Shown here in pieces: positions 34,236 through 46,100 of a stretch of 64,000 bases of DNA (positions are counted from its first letter, which is position 1; each line of letters starts with the position of its first letter). Origin of the DNA: Streptococcus suis (GTDB lineage Bacteria; Bacillota; Bacilli; Lactobacillales; Streptococcaceae). Both the position numbers and the translations under genes were made by a program. The notes beneath the pieces were generated by a model, which had not been told where the DNA came from, made no database searches, and was given only the letters and a program-made list of their open reading frames with translations. Where the stretch lies: assembly GCF_019856455.1 (NCBI RefSeq), contig NZ_CP082205.1, positions 1,488,001 through 1,552,000 of the forward strand. Reading direction: 5' to 3'.

Positions 34236-34766
34236 TTAATCAAATCGTGTTTCCCAATGCTCAGACCGACTAGCTTCCAAGCAAAGTGCTAACTGCTCAG
34301 CTGTATTTTTCCCAAGATAGAGCGGTGGTAAGTCATCCAGACTGAAAAAGCCACTGGCAACTGTTTCCGAATTGGGCTGAAACTTCCCGCCAAGGAGACG
34401 ACATAGAATGAAGACCTTGGTCACGCGGTGGGCTGACTTGGCAGGATTGTTCTTGTGCTTGTCCAAAATCGCAACGACTCGCAGAGCTTCCACATCCAGC
34501 CCCGCTTCTTCCTTTACTTCCTTGACCACATTGTCCTTGACGGACTGGTCCACATCGCACCAACCACCTGGTAAGGACCAGAGCCCGTCGTTTTCCTGGA
34601 CCAGTAGGATTTTATCCTCTTGGAAAATAGCTGCGCGGGTATCCAGCTTGGGTGTCTGATAGCCCGTTTCATTGCAAAACAAGTCTGTCACCACTTCCAA
34701 AGGCTGCCCAGACAGCTCTATCAACATTTCCGCCGCAATCTGTCTGATTTCTTCGAAACGCTCCAT
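34236..34766 (-). CDS. NUDIX hydrolase
   Basis: A 176-residue pyrophosphohydrolase with a complete Nudix box, GGWCDVDQSVKDNVVKEVKEEAGLDV (residues about 88-113), and an extra N-terminal helical segment of about 50 residues typical of the ADP-ribose/8-oxo type with a DUF4743-like leader. Substrate unknown. The ribosome site is weak, so the start carries some doubt. Confidence 0.88.
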   Translation of the reverse strand: MERFEEIRQIAAEMLIELSGQPLEVVTDLFCNETGYQTPKLDTRAAIFQEDKILLVQENDGLWSLPGGWCDVDQSVKDNVVKEVKEEAGLDVEALRVVAILDKHKNNPAKSAHRVTKVFILCRLLGGKFQPNSETVASGFFSLDDLPPLYLGKNTAEQLALCLEASRSEHWETRFD

Positions 34767-34831
34767 ATCATAGACATCTTTACAAACCAGTCTGAGCCAA
34801 GACTTTTAATCGTACGGCCCATTCCAACCAC

Positions 34832-35572
34832 TTATCCTGCGACATGACGCTCCCTCCATTCTATGACAGCTTGCGCATGGATATGCCCATCTACCACAAT
34901 CTCATGCTGACTGACACAAGCATTAGACACCATGCGTGAACTTACCAAGCTAGTCGCCTCTACCTCCTTGAGATACTTGAGTTGGATTTTTTTAGGGACA
35001 TGGCAGAGCAGAAAATCATAGCCTAGTGCTTCATACATCCATTCCAGATACTTGCCATTATTGACATGCCCATTCATATCCAAGTCAAAATAGCGAACAG
35101 GAAATTCTTGGACAGATGGATTTTCCAAGAGCTGATACTTGGGAGCCCGAGGCAATTTCTTGACCTGCTCAGACTGGTAAGGAGCAATCAAATCTTCTGG
35201 CACAGGCGCCACCTTGCGAGTTTCAAAATCAATCAAAACAAAATAACAAAGAATATCTAGCAAGAGATTGCCCGCTTCATCGTAGATGTAGAACATCCGA
35301 TGACAGAAAAACTTGTTGTAGGCAACTGCTTCTGTTTTTATCGTGATGGTTTCATTATACTTGGGTAGGCCTTGAATGGTCAGTTCATAATCTGTCACGA
35401 CCCAAATCAAGCCAAACTCCTGAAAAACATAGAGGTCACTGCGACCTAGTTCTTCCGACTGCCGACCTGACACACCGAGACAGTAGGAAATAAAGTCAGG
35501 CAGTTTGATTTCTTGTTTAACATCCACCATATCAAAGGGAATGGTGAACTCTTCTTGGTATGTTAGTCCCAT
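34832..35572 (-). CDS. Acyl-ACP thioesterase
   Basis: A 246-residue double-hotdog protein resembling plant-type FatA/FatB acyl-ACP thioesterases found in Firmicutes. YFDLDMNGHVNNGKYLEWMYEAL (residues about 159-181) is the second-hotdog signature. It would release fatty acids from acyl carrier protein. It lies between hemW and the NUDIX gene on the same strand, separated from hemW by a 229-bp palindromic-repeat region. Confidence 0.85.
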   Translation of the reverse strand: MGLTYQEEFTIPFDMVDVKQEIKLPDFISYCLGVSGRQSEELGRSDLYVFQEFGLIWVVTDYELTIQGLPKYNETITIKTEAVAYNKFFCHRMFYIYDEAGNLLLDILCYFVLIDFETRKVAPVPEDLIAPYQSEQVKKLPRAPKYQLLENPSVQEFPVRYFDLDMNGHVNNGKYLEWMYEALGYDFLLCHVPKKIQLKYLKEVEATSLVSSRMVSNACVSQHEIVVDGHIHAQAVIEWRERHVAG

Positions 35573-35633
35573 AATGTTGATCTTTCTAGTCTTAAAGTAT
35601 AGTCTTTCAGTTCACGTCAACAGCTGCAGGTAG

Positions 35634-35780
35634 CTTCAATAGGCCAGTGGACTATTGAAGGTTGGAAATCGTACTTACGATAGTAAGTAACATTCGTAGA
35701 GTACGGCAAAGTGAGTTCAAATACTCCAGTGGAGTGTTTGAAGTTGGAAATAAGGAAACGAAGTTTCTTCGCTCGTCGAA
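35634..35780. repeat. Palindromic intergenic repeat cluster B
   Basis: Two imperfect inverted repeats share a CCAGTGG core: TTCAATAGGCCAGTGG with its partner (35636-35658) and TCAAATACTCCAGTGGAG with its partner (35716-35741). Each is followed by a GTTGGAAAT linker. A third hairpin (TTACTATCGTAAG type) lies near 35671-35690. The unit layout matches the cluster at 27,742-27,912. The 229-bp gap holds no gene. Confidence 0.6.
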
Positions 35781-35801
35781 GTAATAAAACAAACTGAATG
35801 A

Positions 35802-36929
35802 CTATATGAAACGCTCGGCAACTGTATCGCCAAGAAACAATCCTTTTTTGGTCATCCGAAGCCAACGGTCTTCTTCTTGCAAGAGCCCTTCAATTTTCAA
35901 GTCTCTGACCACCTGACCGTAGCGATCTTCAAAGGAGATACCAAACTTTTCTTCGAATCGCTCAATGGACACGCCAGTTTTTTTCCGTAGCCCTAAAAAC
36001 ATCTCTTCTTCCATCTGCTCAGTCTTACTGAGAAACTCTTCGTGTAAGCGAGAATGGCCTTTTTCGCGGATGGACTTGAGGTAGTGCTGGATGGGGCCGC
36101 GATTGCGGTAGCGCATACCATCGATGTAGCCAGATGCTCCAGCTCCCAAGCCGTAATACTCGGAGTTGTCCCAGTACATGAGATTGTGGCGGCTTTCAAA
36201 GCCGGGCTTGGTGAAGTTGGAAATCTCGTAGTGCTCAAAGCCGTTTTTCTCCAACTCCTGAAGAATGTAGTCGAACATATCGGACTCCAGATCTTCGTTG
36301 GGCAGATGGAGGTTGCCACGGCGTTGGCGGTTCATGAAGACCGTGTGATTCTCCAAAATCAAGCTGTAGAGGCTCATGTGTGGAATATTCAGCTCCAAGG
36401 CTCTGGCAACATTGTCCACCACCTGCTCCATGGTCTGACCAGGCAGGGCATAAATCAGGTCGATGGAAATGTTGTGGAAACCCGCTTCCTTGAGGGCTGC
36501 AATGGTTTCATAAATCTGGGCTTGATTGTGGCTGCGACCAATTTTTTTCAACATACGGTCATCAAAGGTTTGAACACCCAGCGACACCCGATTGCACTTG
36601 GATTTTTTTAGAACTGCAATCTTGTCTGCCGTCAAGTCACCTGGATTGGCCTCGATAGTGAACTCTTCCAGCTGTGACAAGTCCAGCAAGTCCTCCAGAT
36701 TGGTCAGGAGGTAGTCCAACTGTTCTGCTGAGAGAGCCGACGGTGTTCCGCCTCCGATGTAGAGAGTCTTGAGGGCTGGGAGGTCGTAAAACTTAACCTC
36801 TTCCATGAGGGCTGCCAGATAGTCATCAACAGGCTGGTTCTTAATAAAGACCTTGGAAAAATCACAGTAGTAACAAATCTGGGTGCAAAATGGAATGTGG
36901 ATATAGGCAGATGTCGGTCGTTTTTTCAT
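35802..36929 (-). CDS. hemW: Radical SAM heme chaperone HemW
   Basis: A radical S-adenosylmethionine protein, formerly annotated as coproporphyrinogen oxidase, that loads heme onto targets. The 375-residue protein has CTQICYYCDF (CxxxCxxC, residues about 16-25), YIGGGTPSAL and VSLGVQTFDDRML, with the HemW C-terminal domain. TATAAT with an upstream TG (extended -10) ends 7 nt before the ATG and no ribosome site is seen, so it may be translated from a leaderless mRNA. Confidence 0.93.
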   Translation of the reverse strand: MKKRPTSAYIHIPFCTQICYYCDFSKVFIKNQPVDDYLAALMEEVKFYDLPALKTLYIGGGTPSALSAEQLDYLLTNLEDLLDLSQLEEFTIEANPGDLTADKIAVLKKSKCNRVSLGVQTFDDRMLKKIGRSHNQAQIYETIAALKEAGFHNISIDLIYALPGQTMEQVVDNVARALELNIPHMSLYSLILENHTVFMNRQRRGNLHLPNEDLESDMFDYILQELEKNGFEHYEISNFTKPGFESRHNLMYWDNSEYYGLGAGASGYIDGMRYRNRGPIQHYLKSIREKGHSRLHEEFLSKTEQMEEEMFLGLRKKTGVSIERFEEKFGISFEDRYGQVVRDLKIEGLLQEEDRWLRMTKKGLFLGDTVAERFI

Positions 36930-36980
36930 ACCAACTATTATAGCACACTATTAGACTTTTTATGTTTTTAGCAAAACAAC

Positions 36981-37018
36981 AAAAGGACCTAAAGTCTAAT
37001 GACCTTAGATCCTTTTTA
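36981..37018 (-). terminator. Terminator of the giant surface protein gene
   Basis: AAGGATCTAAGGTC and GACTTTAGGTCCTT pair around ATTA (with G-U pairs) on the minus strand, followed by TTTTG. It lies about 105 nt after the stop. Confidence 0.8.
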
Positions 37019-37123
37019 TTTTGAACTGTACAGATGGATGACTTACCAAGAGATATCCATCTGTACTCAACTTTTCGAGAAAAGCTAGTTTCTTATCAAA
37101 AAGATTTCGATGAATGGCTTATT

Positions 37124-40100
37124 TTAAGCTTCTTCTTCGTCTTTTTTTCTCTTTGCTGCGAAAAGTGCTAATCCCATTCCAAGAACTGCTAATCCAAGTG
37201 AAGTTGCTGAAGTTGCTTTTTCACCTGTATTTGGCAATTGCTTAGCTTTCTTAGTTGACTTGTTGGCATTTGAAGTAGAAGTAACTGATTTCACTTTCAC
37301 TCCTGCTGCAGGATTATTTGCATCTACTGCTTCAACTTCTGCCGAATTCAAGTCTGAAACATTTCCAGCCATATCTTTAGAGTAAGCTGTCACAACTGTT
37401 CCTGGCTTGATAGCAGAACCTGGAATGATAACTTGACCAGTAACAGGATCTACAATCACAGCTTTAGCAGTTGTTGTCCATTTACCATCTGCACCCTTAG
37501 TAACAACAACAAGTTGTGCCTTACCATTGTTATCTACGTAGGTAACAACAAATTCAACAGCCTCTTTAGTTGGAGCAACTACAATATTACCTTTAGCATC
37601 GTCTGTAATCGCAGGAGCAGTTGTATCTGCCTGTTTCACAATCTCTGCTGGCAATATCAAGTCAATAGAACCATCTGGGTACTTGATTGACACAGAAGCA
37701 TCTTTAGAAACGATGATTTCAGTTCCTTCTGGGAATGTATTGTTCTCTTCAAGGAGAGCCTTGATGCGAGCAATTTCTTCTTCAGTCAAGTTGTTTGGAT
37801 CAAGTACTGGTGTTACTGTTACAACTGGTTTGATAAGAGCTGAAAGTGGAAGTTTGATTTCACCCAATGCATGATGAGTTCCAGCACCATTGATAGCAAT
37901 AATTGCTTCTTCAACAGCTTTATCGATTTCAGCCTTAGCTGCTGCTTTCTCTTCTGGTGTCAAGTTTGGATTTGCATCGATAGCTGCTTTCGCTTTATCT
38001 GCTTCTTCCATAAGCTTGTTCTTAGCACCTTGCTTAGCTGCATCAAGAACATTTTCTGCAATAGCAGCGTTGCCCTTATCTTTAGCAGCTTGAACTTCAA
38101 CTGAAGATGTTGAACCGTCAATTGCTTTATTTGCCGCTGCTGCTGATGCATCTACTGCATCTTTAGCGGCTTGTTTCTCTGCATCTGACAAGTTTGGATT
38201 TGCATCGATAGCTTTCTTAGCATCTTCTACTGCCGCTTTAAGTTCTTCTTTAGCGACTGCTTTCTCACCTGCAAGAGTTGCTGCGTCAACTTCGTCTGCT
38301 TTGGTTGCTGCGTCGATTGCGTCGTTAGCTTTAGCTACTTCTGCATCTACTGCATCTTTAGCTGCTTGTTTCTCAGCGTCTGTCAAGTTGTCGTTAGCAT
38401 CGATGGCTTTCTTAGCATCGTCGGCTGCGGCTTTGACTTCTTCTTTAGCAACTGCTTTCTCACCTGCAAGAGTTGCTGTCTCAACTTCGTCAGCTTTAGT
38501 TGCTGCATCGATTGCGTCGTTAGCTTTCGCTACTTCTGCATCTACTGCATCTTTAGCCGCTTGTTTCTCCGCATCTGTCAAGTTGTCGTTAGCATCGATT
38601 GCTTTCTTAGCATCGTCGGCTGCGGCTTTGACTTCTTCCTTAGCGACTGCTTTCTCACCTGCAAGAGTTGCTGCGTCAACTTCGTCTGCTTTAGTTGCTG
38701 CATCAATTGCTTCGTTAGCTTTCGCTACTTCTGAATCTACGGCATCTTTAGCCGCTTGTTTCTCAGCGTCTGTCAAGTTGTCGTTAGCTTCGATTGCTTT
38801 CTTAGCATCTTCTGCTGCTGCCTTAAGTTCTTCCTTAGCGACTGCTTTCTCACCTGCAAGAGTTGCTGTATCAACTTCGTCTGCTTTAGTTGCTGCGTCG
38901 ATTGCGTCATTAGCTTTCGCTACTTCTGCATCTACTGCTGCCTTAGCGGCTGCTTTCTCTTCTGGTGTCAAGTTGTCGTTAGCATCGATTGCTGCTTTCG
39001 CATCTTCTGCTGCCGCTTTAAGTTCTTCTTTAGCGACTGCTTTCTCACCTGCAAGAGTTGCTGCGTCTACTTCTTCTGCTGATGTTGCTGCATCGATGGC
39101 TTCTTCTGCCTTAGCTACTTCTGCATCTACTGCATCTTTAGCTGCTTGTTTCTCAGCGTCTGTCAAGTTGTCGTTGGCGTCAATTGCTTTCTTAGCATCT
39201 TCTGCTGCTGCCTTGAGTTCTTCCTTAGCGACTGCTTTCTCACCTGCAAGAGTTGCGGCATCTACTTCGTCTGCCTTAGTTGCTGCATCGATTGCGTCGT
39301 TAGCTTTCGCTACTTCTGCATCTACTGCATCTTTAGCGGCTGCTTTCTCTTCTGGTGTCAAGTTGTCGTTGGCGTCGATTGCTTTCTTAGCATCTTCTGC
39401 TGCCGCTTTAAGTTCTTCCTTAGCGACTGCTTTCTCACCTGCAAGAGTTGCTGCGCCAACTTCATCAGCTTTAGTTGCGGCATCGATGGCGTCGTTAGCT
39501 TTCGCTACTTCTGAATCTACTGCATCTTTAGCTGCTTGTTTCTCAGCGTCTGTCAAGTTGTCGTTGGCGTCGATGGCTTTCTTAGCATCGTCGGCTGCGG
39601 CTTTGATTTCTTCCTTAGCGACTGCTTTCTCACCTACAAGAGTTGCTGCATCAACTTCATCAGCTGTTTTCGCTGCTACAACGGCTTCCTTAGCTTTTGC
39701 CAATTCAGCATCGACTGCATCCTTAGCAGCTTGCTTCTGGTCGTCTGTCAAGTGAGTGTTGGCATCGATGGCTTTCTTAGCATCGTCGGCTGCTGCTTCA
39801 AGTTCTGCAGTAGCGAATGCTTTTTCACCTACAAGCGTTGCGTTGTCGATAGCATCTGCTGTGGTTGCTTTATCGATTGCTTTTTCAGCCTTGCTCAATT
39901 CAACGTAGACATCTGCTTTCGCTTTTGCTTTCTCATCGTCTGTCAAGTTGTCGTTGGCGTCAATTGCTTTCTTAGCATCTTCTGCTGCTGCCTTGACTTC
40001 TTCTTTAGCAACTGCTTTCTCACCTGCAAGAGTTGCTGTCTCAACTTCGTCTGCTTTGGTTGCTGCGTCGATAGCTTCGTTAGCTTTCGCTACTTCTGCA

Positions 40101-43100
40101 TCTACTGAATCTTTAGCGGCTGCTTTCTCTTCTGGTGTCAAGTTGTCGTTAGCATCGATAGCTGCTTTCGCATCTTCTGCTGCTGCCTTAAGTTCTTCTT
40201 TAGCGACTGCTTTCTCACCTACAAGAGTTGCTGTCTCAACTTCGTCTGCTTTAGTTGCTGCATCAATTGCGTCGTTAGCCTTAGCTACTTCTGCATCTAC
40301 TGCTTCTTTAGCGGCTGCTTTCTCTTCTGGTGTCAAGTTGTCGTTGGCATCAATTGCTTTCTTAGCATCTTCTGCGGCTGCTTTGAGTTCTTCCTTAGCA
40401 ACTGCTTTCTCACCTGCAAGAGTTGCTGTGTCAACTTCTTCTGCTGATGTTGCTGCATCGATGGCTTCTTCTGCCTTAGCTACTTCGGCATCTACTGCTT
40501 CTTTAGCGGCTGCTTTCTCTTCTGGTGTCAAGTTGTCGTTAGCATCGATAGCTGCTTTCGCATCTTCTGCTGCCGCTTTAAGTTCTTCTTTAGCGACTGC
40601 TTTCTCACCTACAAGAGTTGCTGTCTCAACTTCGTCTGCTTTAGTTGCTGCATCGATAGCTTCGTTAGCTTTTGCTACTTCTGCATCTACGGCATCTTTA
40701 GCTGCTTGTTTCTCAGCATCTGTCAAGTTGTCATTTGCGTCGATGGCTTTCTTAGCATCGTCGGCTGCGGCCTTGACTTCTTCTTTAGCGACTGCTTTCT
40801 CACCTGCAAGAGTTGCGGCATCTACTTCGTCTGCCTTAGTTGCTGCATCGATAGCTTCGTTAGCTTTTGCTACTTCTGCATCTACGGCATCTTTAGCTGC
40901 TTGTTTCTCAGCATCTGTCAAGTTGTCGTTGGCGTCGATGGCTTTCTTAGCATCGTCGGCTGCGGCTTTGACTTCTTCTTTAGCGACTGCTTTCTCACCT
41001 GCAAGAGTTGCTGCGTCAACTTCGTCTGCTGTTGTTGCTGCATCGATTGCGTCGTTTGCTTTCGCTACTTCTGCATCTACTGCTGCCTTAGCGGCTGCTT
41101 TCTCTTCTGGTGTCAAGTTGTCGTTGGCGTCGATAGCTGCTTTCGCATCGTCAGCTGCGGCTTCAAGTTCTTCCTTAGCGAATGCTTTTTCACCTACAAG
41201 CGTTGCGTTGTCGATAGCATCTGCTGTAGTTGCTTTATCGATTGCTTTTTCAGCCTTGCTCAATTCAACGTAGACATCTGCTTTCGCTGCTGCTTTCTCA
41301 TCGTCTGTCAAGTTAGCATTTTCATCAATAGCTCGCAATGCATCTTCTGCAGCGGCTTTGACTTCTTCTTTAGCGACTGCTTTCTCACCTGCAAGAGTTG
41401 CTGCGTCGATTTCTTCTGCTGTCTTAGCATTGTCAATCTCAAGGTTTGTTGCTGCAACTTCTGCATCAATCGCTAATTTAAGAGCAGTCTTCTCAGACTC
41501 AGGCAAGTTTGCGTTTTCGTCGATGGCTTTCTTAGCATCTTCTGCTGCCGCTTTGACTTCTTCTTTAGCGACTGCTTTCTCACCTGCAAGAGTTGCTGTC
41601 TCAACTTCGTCTGCTTTAGTTGCTGCATCGATAGCTTTTTCTGCCTTAGCAACTTCATCATCTACGGCTTTCTTAGCGGCTGCTTTTTCTTCTGGTGTCA
41701 AGTTTGCGTTTTCGTCGATAGCTTTCTTAGCATCGTCCGCTGCCGCTTTAAGTTCTTCTTTAGCGACTGCTTTCTCACCTACGAGTGTAGCTGTGTCTAC
41801 TGCATCGGCTGTTGCTGCCTTGTCGATAGCTTCGTTAGCTTTCGCTACTTCTGCATCTACTGCTTTCTTAGCGGCTGCTTTCTCGTCTGGTGTCAAGTTT
41901 GCGTTTTCATCGATGGCTTTCTTAGCATCGTCTGCGGCTGCCTTGATTTCTTCCTTAGCGACTGCTTTCTCACCTACAAGAGTTGCTGCATCAACTTCAT
42001 CAGCTGTTTTCGCTGCTACAACGGCTTCCTTAGCTTTTGCCAATTCAGCATCGACTGCATCCTTAGCAGCTTGCTTCTGGTCGTCTGTCAAGTGAGTGTT
42101 GGCATCGATGGCTTTCTTAGCATCGTCGGCTGCTGCTTCAAGTTCTGCAGTAGCGAATGCTTTTTCACCTACAAGCGTTGCGTTGTCGATAGCATCTGCT
42201 GTGGTTGCTTTATCGATTGCTTTTTCAGCCTTGCTCAATTCAACGTAGACATCTGCTTTCGCTTTTGCTTTCTCATCGTCTGTCAAGTTAGCATTTTCAT
42301 CGATAGCTTGCAATGCATCTTCTGCAGCGGCTTTGACTTCTGCCTTAGCAATTGATTTTTCTGTTGCAAGAGTTGCTGCGTCGATTTCTTCTGCTGTCTT
42401 AGCATTGTCAATCTCAAGGTTTGTTGCTGCAACTTCTGCATCAATCGCTAATTTAAGAGCGTTCTTATCAGATGCAGGCAAGTTTGCGTTTTCGTCGATT
42501 GCTTTCTTAGCGTCATCGGCTGCTGCCTTGATTTCTGCTTTAGCATTTGCTTTTTCAGCGTCAAGTGTCGCTGTATCTACTTCTTTTGCTGTTTTTGCGT
42601 TTTCGATGTTTTCAAGAGTGGTATTTCTTGCTTCCTCAATGGCTGCAATTGCTTCTTTTTTGGCAGTATCTGACAAGTTGTCGTTGGCCTTGATACCCGC
42701 AATTGCATCAGCTGCGTCAGCTTTTACTTCTTCTTTAGCAACATCTTGAGTAGCATCGAAGGTCTTGCTTTGAATGTCAGCTGCTGTTGTTGCATCTGTA
42801 ATAGCTTTTTCAGCTGTTTCAGCTGCTTTGGTAACAGTTGCTTTGTATTCATCTTTTTCAGCATCTGTCAAGTTGGTATTTGCTTCAATACCTTTCACAG
42901 CATCAGCTGTAGCTGCGGCTACTTCTTGCTTAGCGATGTCTTTTTGAGCAAGAACTGTTTCAGCGTCAACAGTATCTGCATCCGTTGCAGCGTCAATCTT
43001 AGTTTCTGTATCTTTCAACGCTTTATCGATTGCATCTGTGTAGACTTTCTTCTCAGCATCTGTCAGGTTTGAATTTTGTGCAATAGCTGCTTTTGCATCG

Positions 43101-46100
43101 TCAGCTGCTGCTTTTGCTTCAACTTTAGCAATAGATTTCAAGCCATCAAGTGCACCTTTGGCAACTTCATCAGCCGTTGATGCTGTCTTAATAGCTTCTT
43201 CTGCTGCTTGGCGAGCTTTCTTCAAGTCTTCTAAGGCTTGTGTTTTAGCTGCTGTTGACAAGTTGTCAGCTGCTTCGATCGCTTTCACTGCGTCATCGTA
43301 AGCCGCTTTAATCTCGATGTTTGCAAGGTCTTTTACAGCTGCATCTTCTAAGGTTTGAACTGCTTCTGGTGTTGTTGCTTTTTCGATGTTCGCAACTGCT
43401 TCTGCTGCCTTAGCTTGAGCTGCAAGTTTCGCTACTTCTTTCTCACCGTCTGACAAGTTTGAGTTCGCATCGATAGCTGCTTCTACAGTTGCCAAGTCTT
43501 TAGCAATCTTGTTCTTAGCATCCAATTTAGCTGCGTCAAGAACATCTGCAGCGATTGCTTTCGTGCCTTCTTCTTCTTTTTCTTGAACTGCTTCTGGAGT
43601 CGTTGCTGCATCGATTGCGTCGTTTGCTTTCTTAGCTTCGTCTGCTACTGCTGCCTTAGCATCTGCAATTTCTTTTTCTGACAAGTTTGGATTTGACTCG
43701 ATCGCTGCATTTGCTGCTTCTACATCTTTGGCAATCTTGTTCTTAGCATCTTGTTTAGCTGCGTCAAGAACATCTGCGGCGATAGCTTTCGTGCCTGCAA
43801 GAGTTGCTGCATCTACTTCATCAGCTTTGGTTGCTGCGTCGATGGCTTTTTCTGCTTTCGCTACTTCTGCATCTACTGCATCTTTAGCTGCTTGTTTCTC
43901 AGCGTCTGTCAAGTTGTCGTTAGCGTCAATTGCTTTCTTAGCATCTTCTGCTGCCGCTTTAAGTTCTTCCTTAGCGGCTGCTTTCTTAGGACTTGTGCTT
44001 GTGTCGATTCCAGCAATGGCTGTTTTGCCAGCTTCAAGTGCTGCGTCTACACCTGCATTATCTGTTGCTGTGTCGATAGCATTTTCAGCATCTTCTTTAG
44101 CTTTATCCAATTCTGCTTGTTTTGCGTCTTTTTCTTCAGCTGTCAAACCTGAATTGGTAATCGCATCTTTCTTAGCATTGTAGGCATCTTCAAGAGTTTG
44201 CTTAGCGGCTGCTTTCTCAGCACTTGTAGTTGTATTGATAGCTTCAATCGCTGCTGTACCATCCGAAATAGCCTTAGTTAAGTCTTCAGTAGTAGTAGCA
44301 TTATCAATTGCATTATTAGCTTGGTCTTTTGCTTCTTGAACTTCCGTCAGTTTGGCTGCTTTCTCCTCATCAGTAAGGGCAGAAGCATTGATTTCAGCAA
44401 CCTTCTCTTTTGATGCTTTATCAATTTCCTCTTTCGCAAGATTTCTTGCAGGCTCTTTATCTTCATTGATGAGGTGTGATGCTGGAACTGTTACGACAGT
44501 ACCGTCATTATAGGTTACTTTTGCTTCACCTGTATCAGATACGGTAATGCTTTGAATGAGGTTAGCGCTATCTGTATTCGCGTTGTTAATCGCTTGTTTT
44601 AAACTATCCTTTTCAGTTTCTGTTAGTTTATTGGCATCAAAGACAGTGGTCTTATCTGTTGGATGTGCAAGGTAGAGTGCATTGTAAACTTCAGTTGATG
44701 TAATAGTACCTGATGTTGGTAAAACTTTACCATCTGCTGTTTGCCAACGAACAAAGGTGTGATTTGCCAATACACCGTTTACAACCTTTTTCGTGAACAA
44801 GCTATTATCATAACCAATATTCTGATAGTATACTGCCACAGATTTTGATTGATTAGTTGTCCCTTTTAGTGTAGCCCCCTGACCAGCATCAAAGGTAACA
44901 AACAACCATTTATCCTGCTCATCTGCACCGTATTGTTTTAAATAAGCATCAATGGTACTATGAACATCTTCAACTTCATAGACTACATTTGGCCACAATT
45001 GTGTATTTCTAACAACTTGGTCCTTCATTTTGTCATATACAAACGCAACACTTGCGCTATAGTTGGTATGAGAACCCCAACCAACAACTATGTCACCTGA
45101 ATTTGTATTGACAGTAGGCCATTGCCAAGCAGGGTCACTTAGAAGTGTTGCCCATGTTACATCATTTTTGACAAAAATTCTTACCGAATTACCACTTTGA
45201 TTTCCTAATGTTAAGCCCTTATCCCACGGTGACTTATTAAATGTCACGGTTACATACCCTTCCGGAGCAGTTTCGCTTGTAGAACTTGGAAATTTAATAA
45301 CTGCTGTGTATGTAGACTCAATAGTCGCTTTACCATTGTTAAGAGCCCCTTCAACAGCCGAATCTGTTGTTGCATCATCAACTGCTTTTATAGCATTTTC
45401 CTTAGCTTTACTCAAGTCAGCTTGTTTAATAGCTTTTTCGTCAGCTGTAAGTACAGAATTTTCAATTTCTGCTTTCTCAGTATTGTAGGCTTCTTCAAGA
45501 GCTTCCTTAGCTTTTGTTTTTATAGTACTAGTTGTGCTAACTGCTTCAATCGCTGCTGTACCATCCGAAATAGCCTTAGTTAAGTCTTCAGTAGTAGTAG
45601 CTTTATCAATTGCAATATCAGCTCGATCTTTTGCATCTTGAACGTCCGCTAACTTAGCTGCTTTCTCCTCATTAGTAAGAGTTGAGGCATTGATGGCAGC
45701 ACTCTTTTCCATTGCATCTTTTTCAATTTCTGCTTTGGCATTGCTTTTAGCAGTAGCCTTGTCTTCGTTGGTGAGAGTTGCGGATGGAACTTTAACTGCG
45801 GTATCATCATTAAATGTTACAGTAGCTTCACCTGTATCGGATATCTCAATCGCTTTGATGACTTGCGGAACCCCTGTACTTAAATCAGGGTTTGCATCAT
45901 ATATCTTTTGCTTGACCTGTTCTTTCTCGGAATCTGTTAACTTTGTACTATCAAATACAGCTACCTGGTTTTGTGGATGCGCAAGATACAGTGCCTCATA
46001 GGTTGTTTCAGTTGTGATTGTCCCACTCTTAGGTAACACTACCCCATCCCGTGTTTGCCAACGCACAAAGGTATGATTAGCTAATGTAGGACTTACAACC

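Noticed and set aside
36054..36611. A 185-codon plus-strand frame
   Set aside because: It is antisense to hemW, whose radical-SAM motifs are intact.
38301..42095. Long open frames (up to 484 codons) on the plus strand, Ala/Ser-rich
   Set aside because: They are the mirror of the Ala/Lys/Asp-rich repeats of the surface protein on the minus strand; the peptide is a low-complexity ASLAFATSAST type with no ribosome sites or independent conservation.
37900..44000. Regular repeats that might suggest a CRISPR array
   Set aside because: The period is about 198 bp, there are no unique spacers, and the repeats are in frame within one coding sequence.
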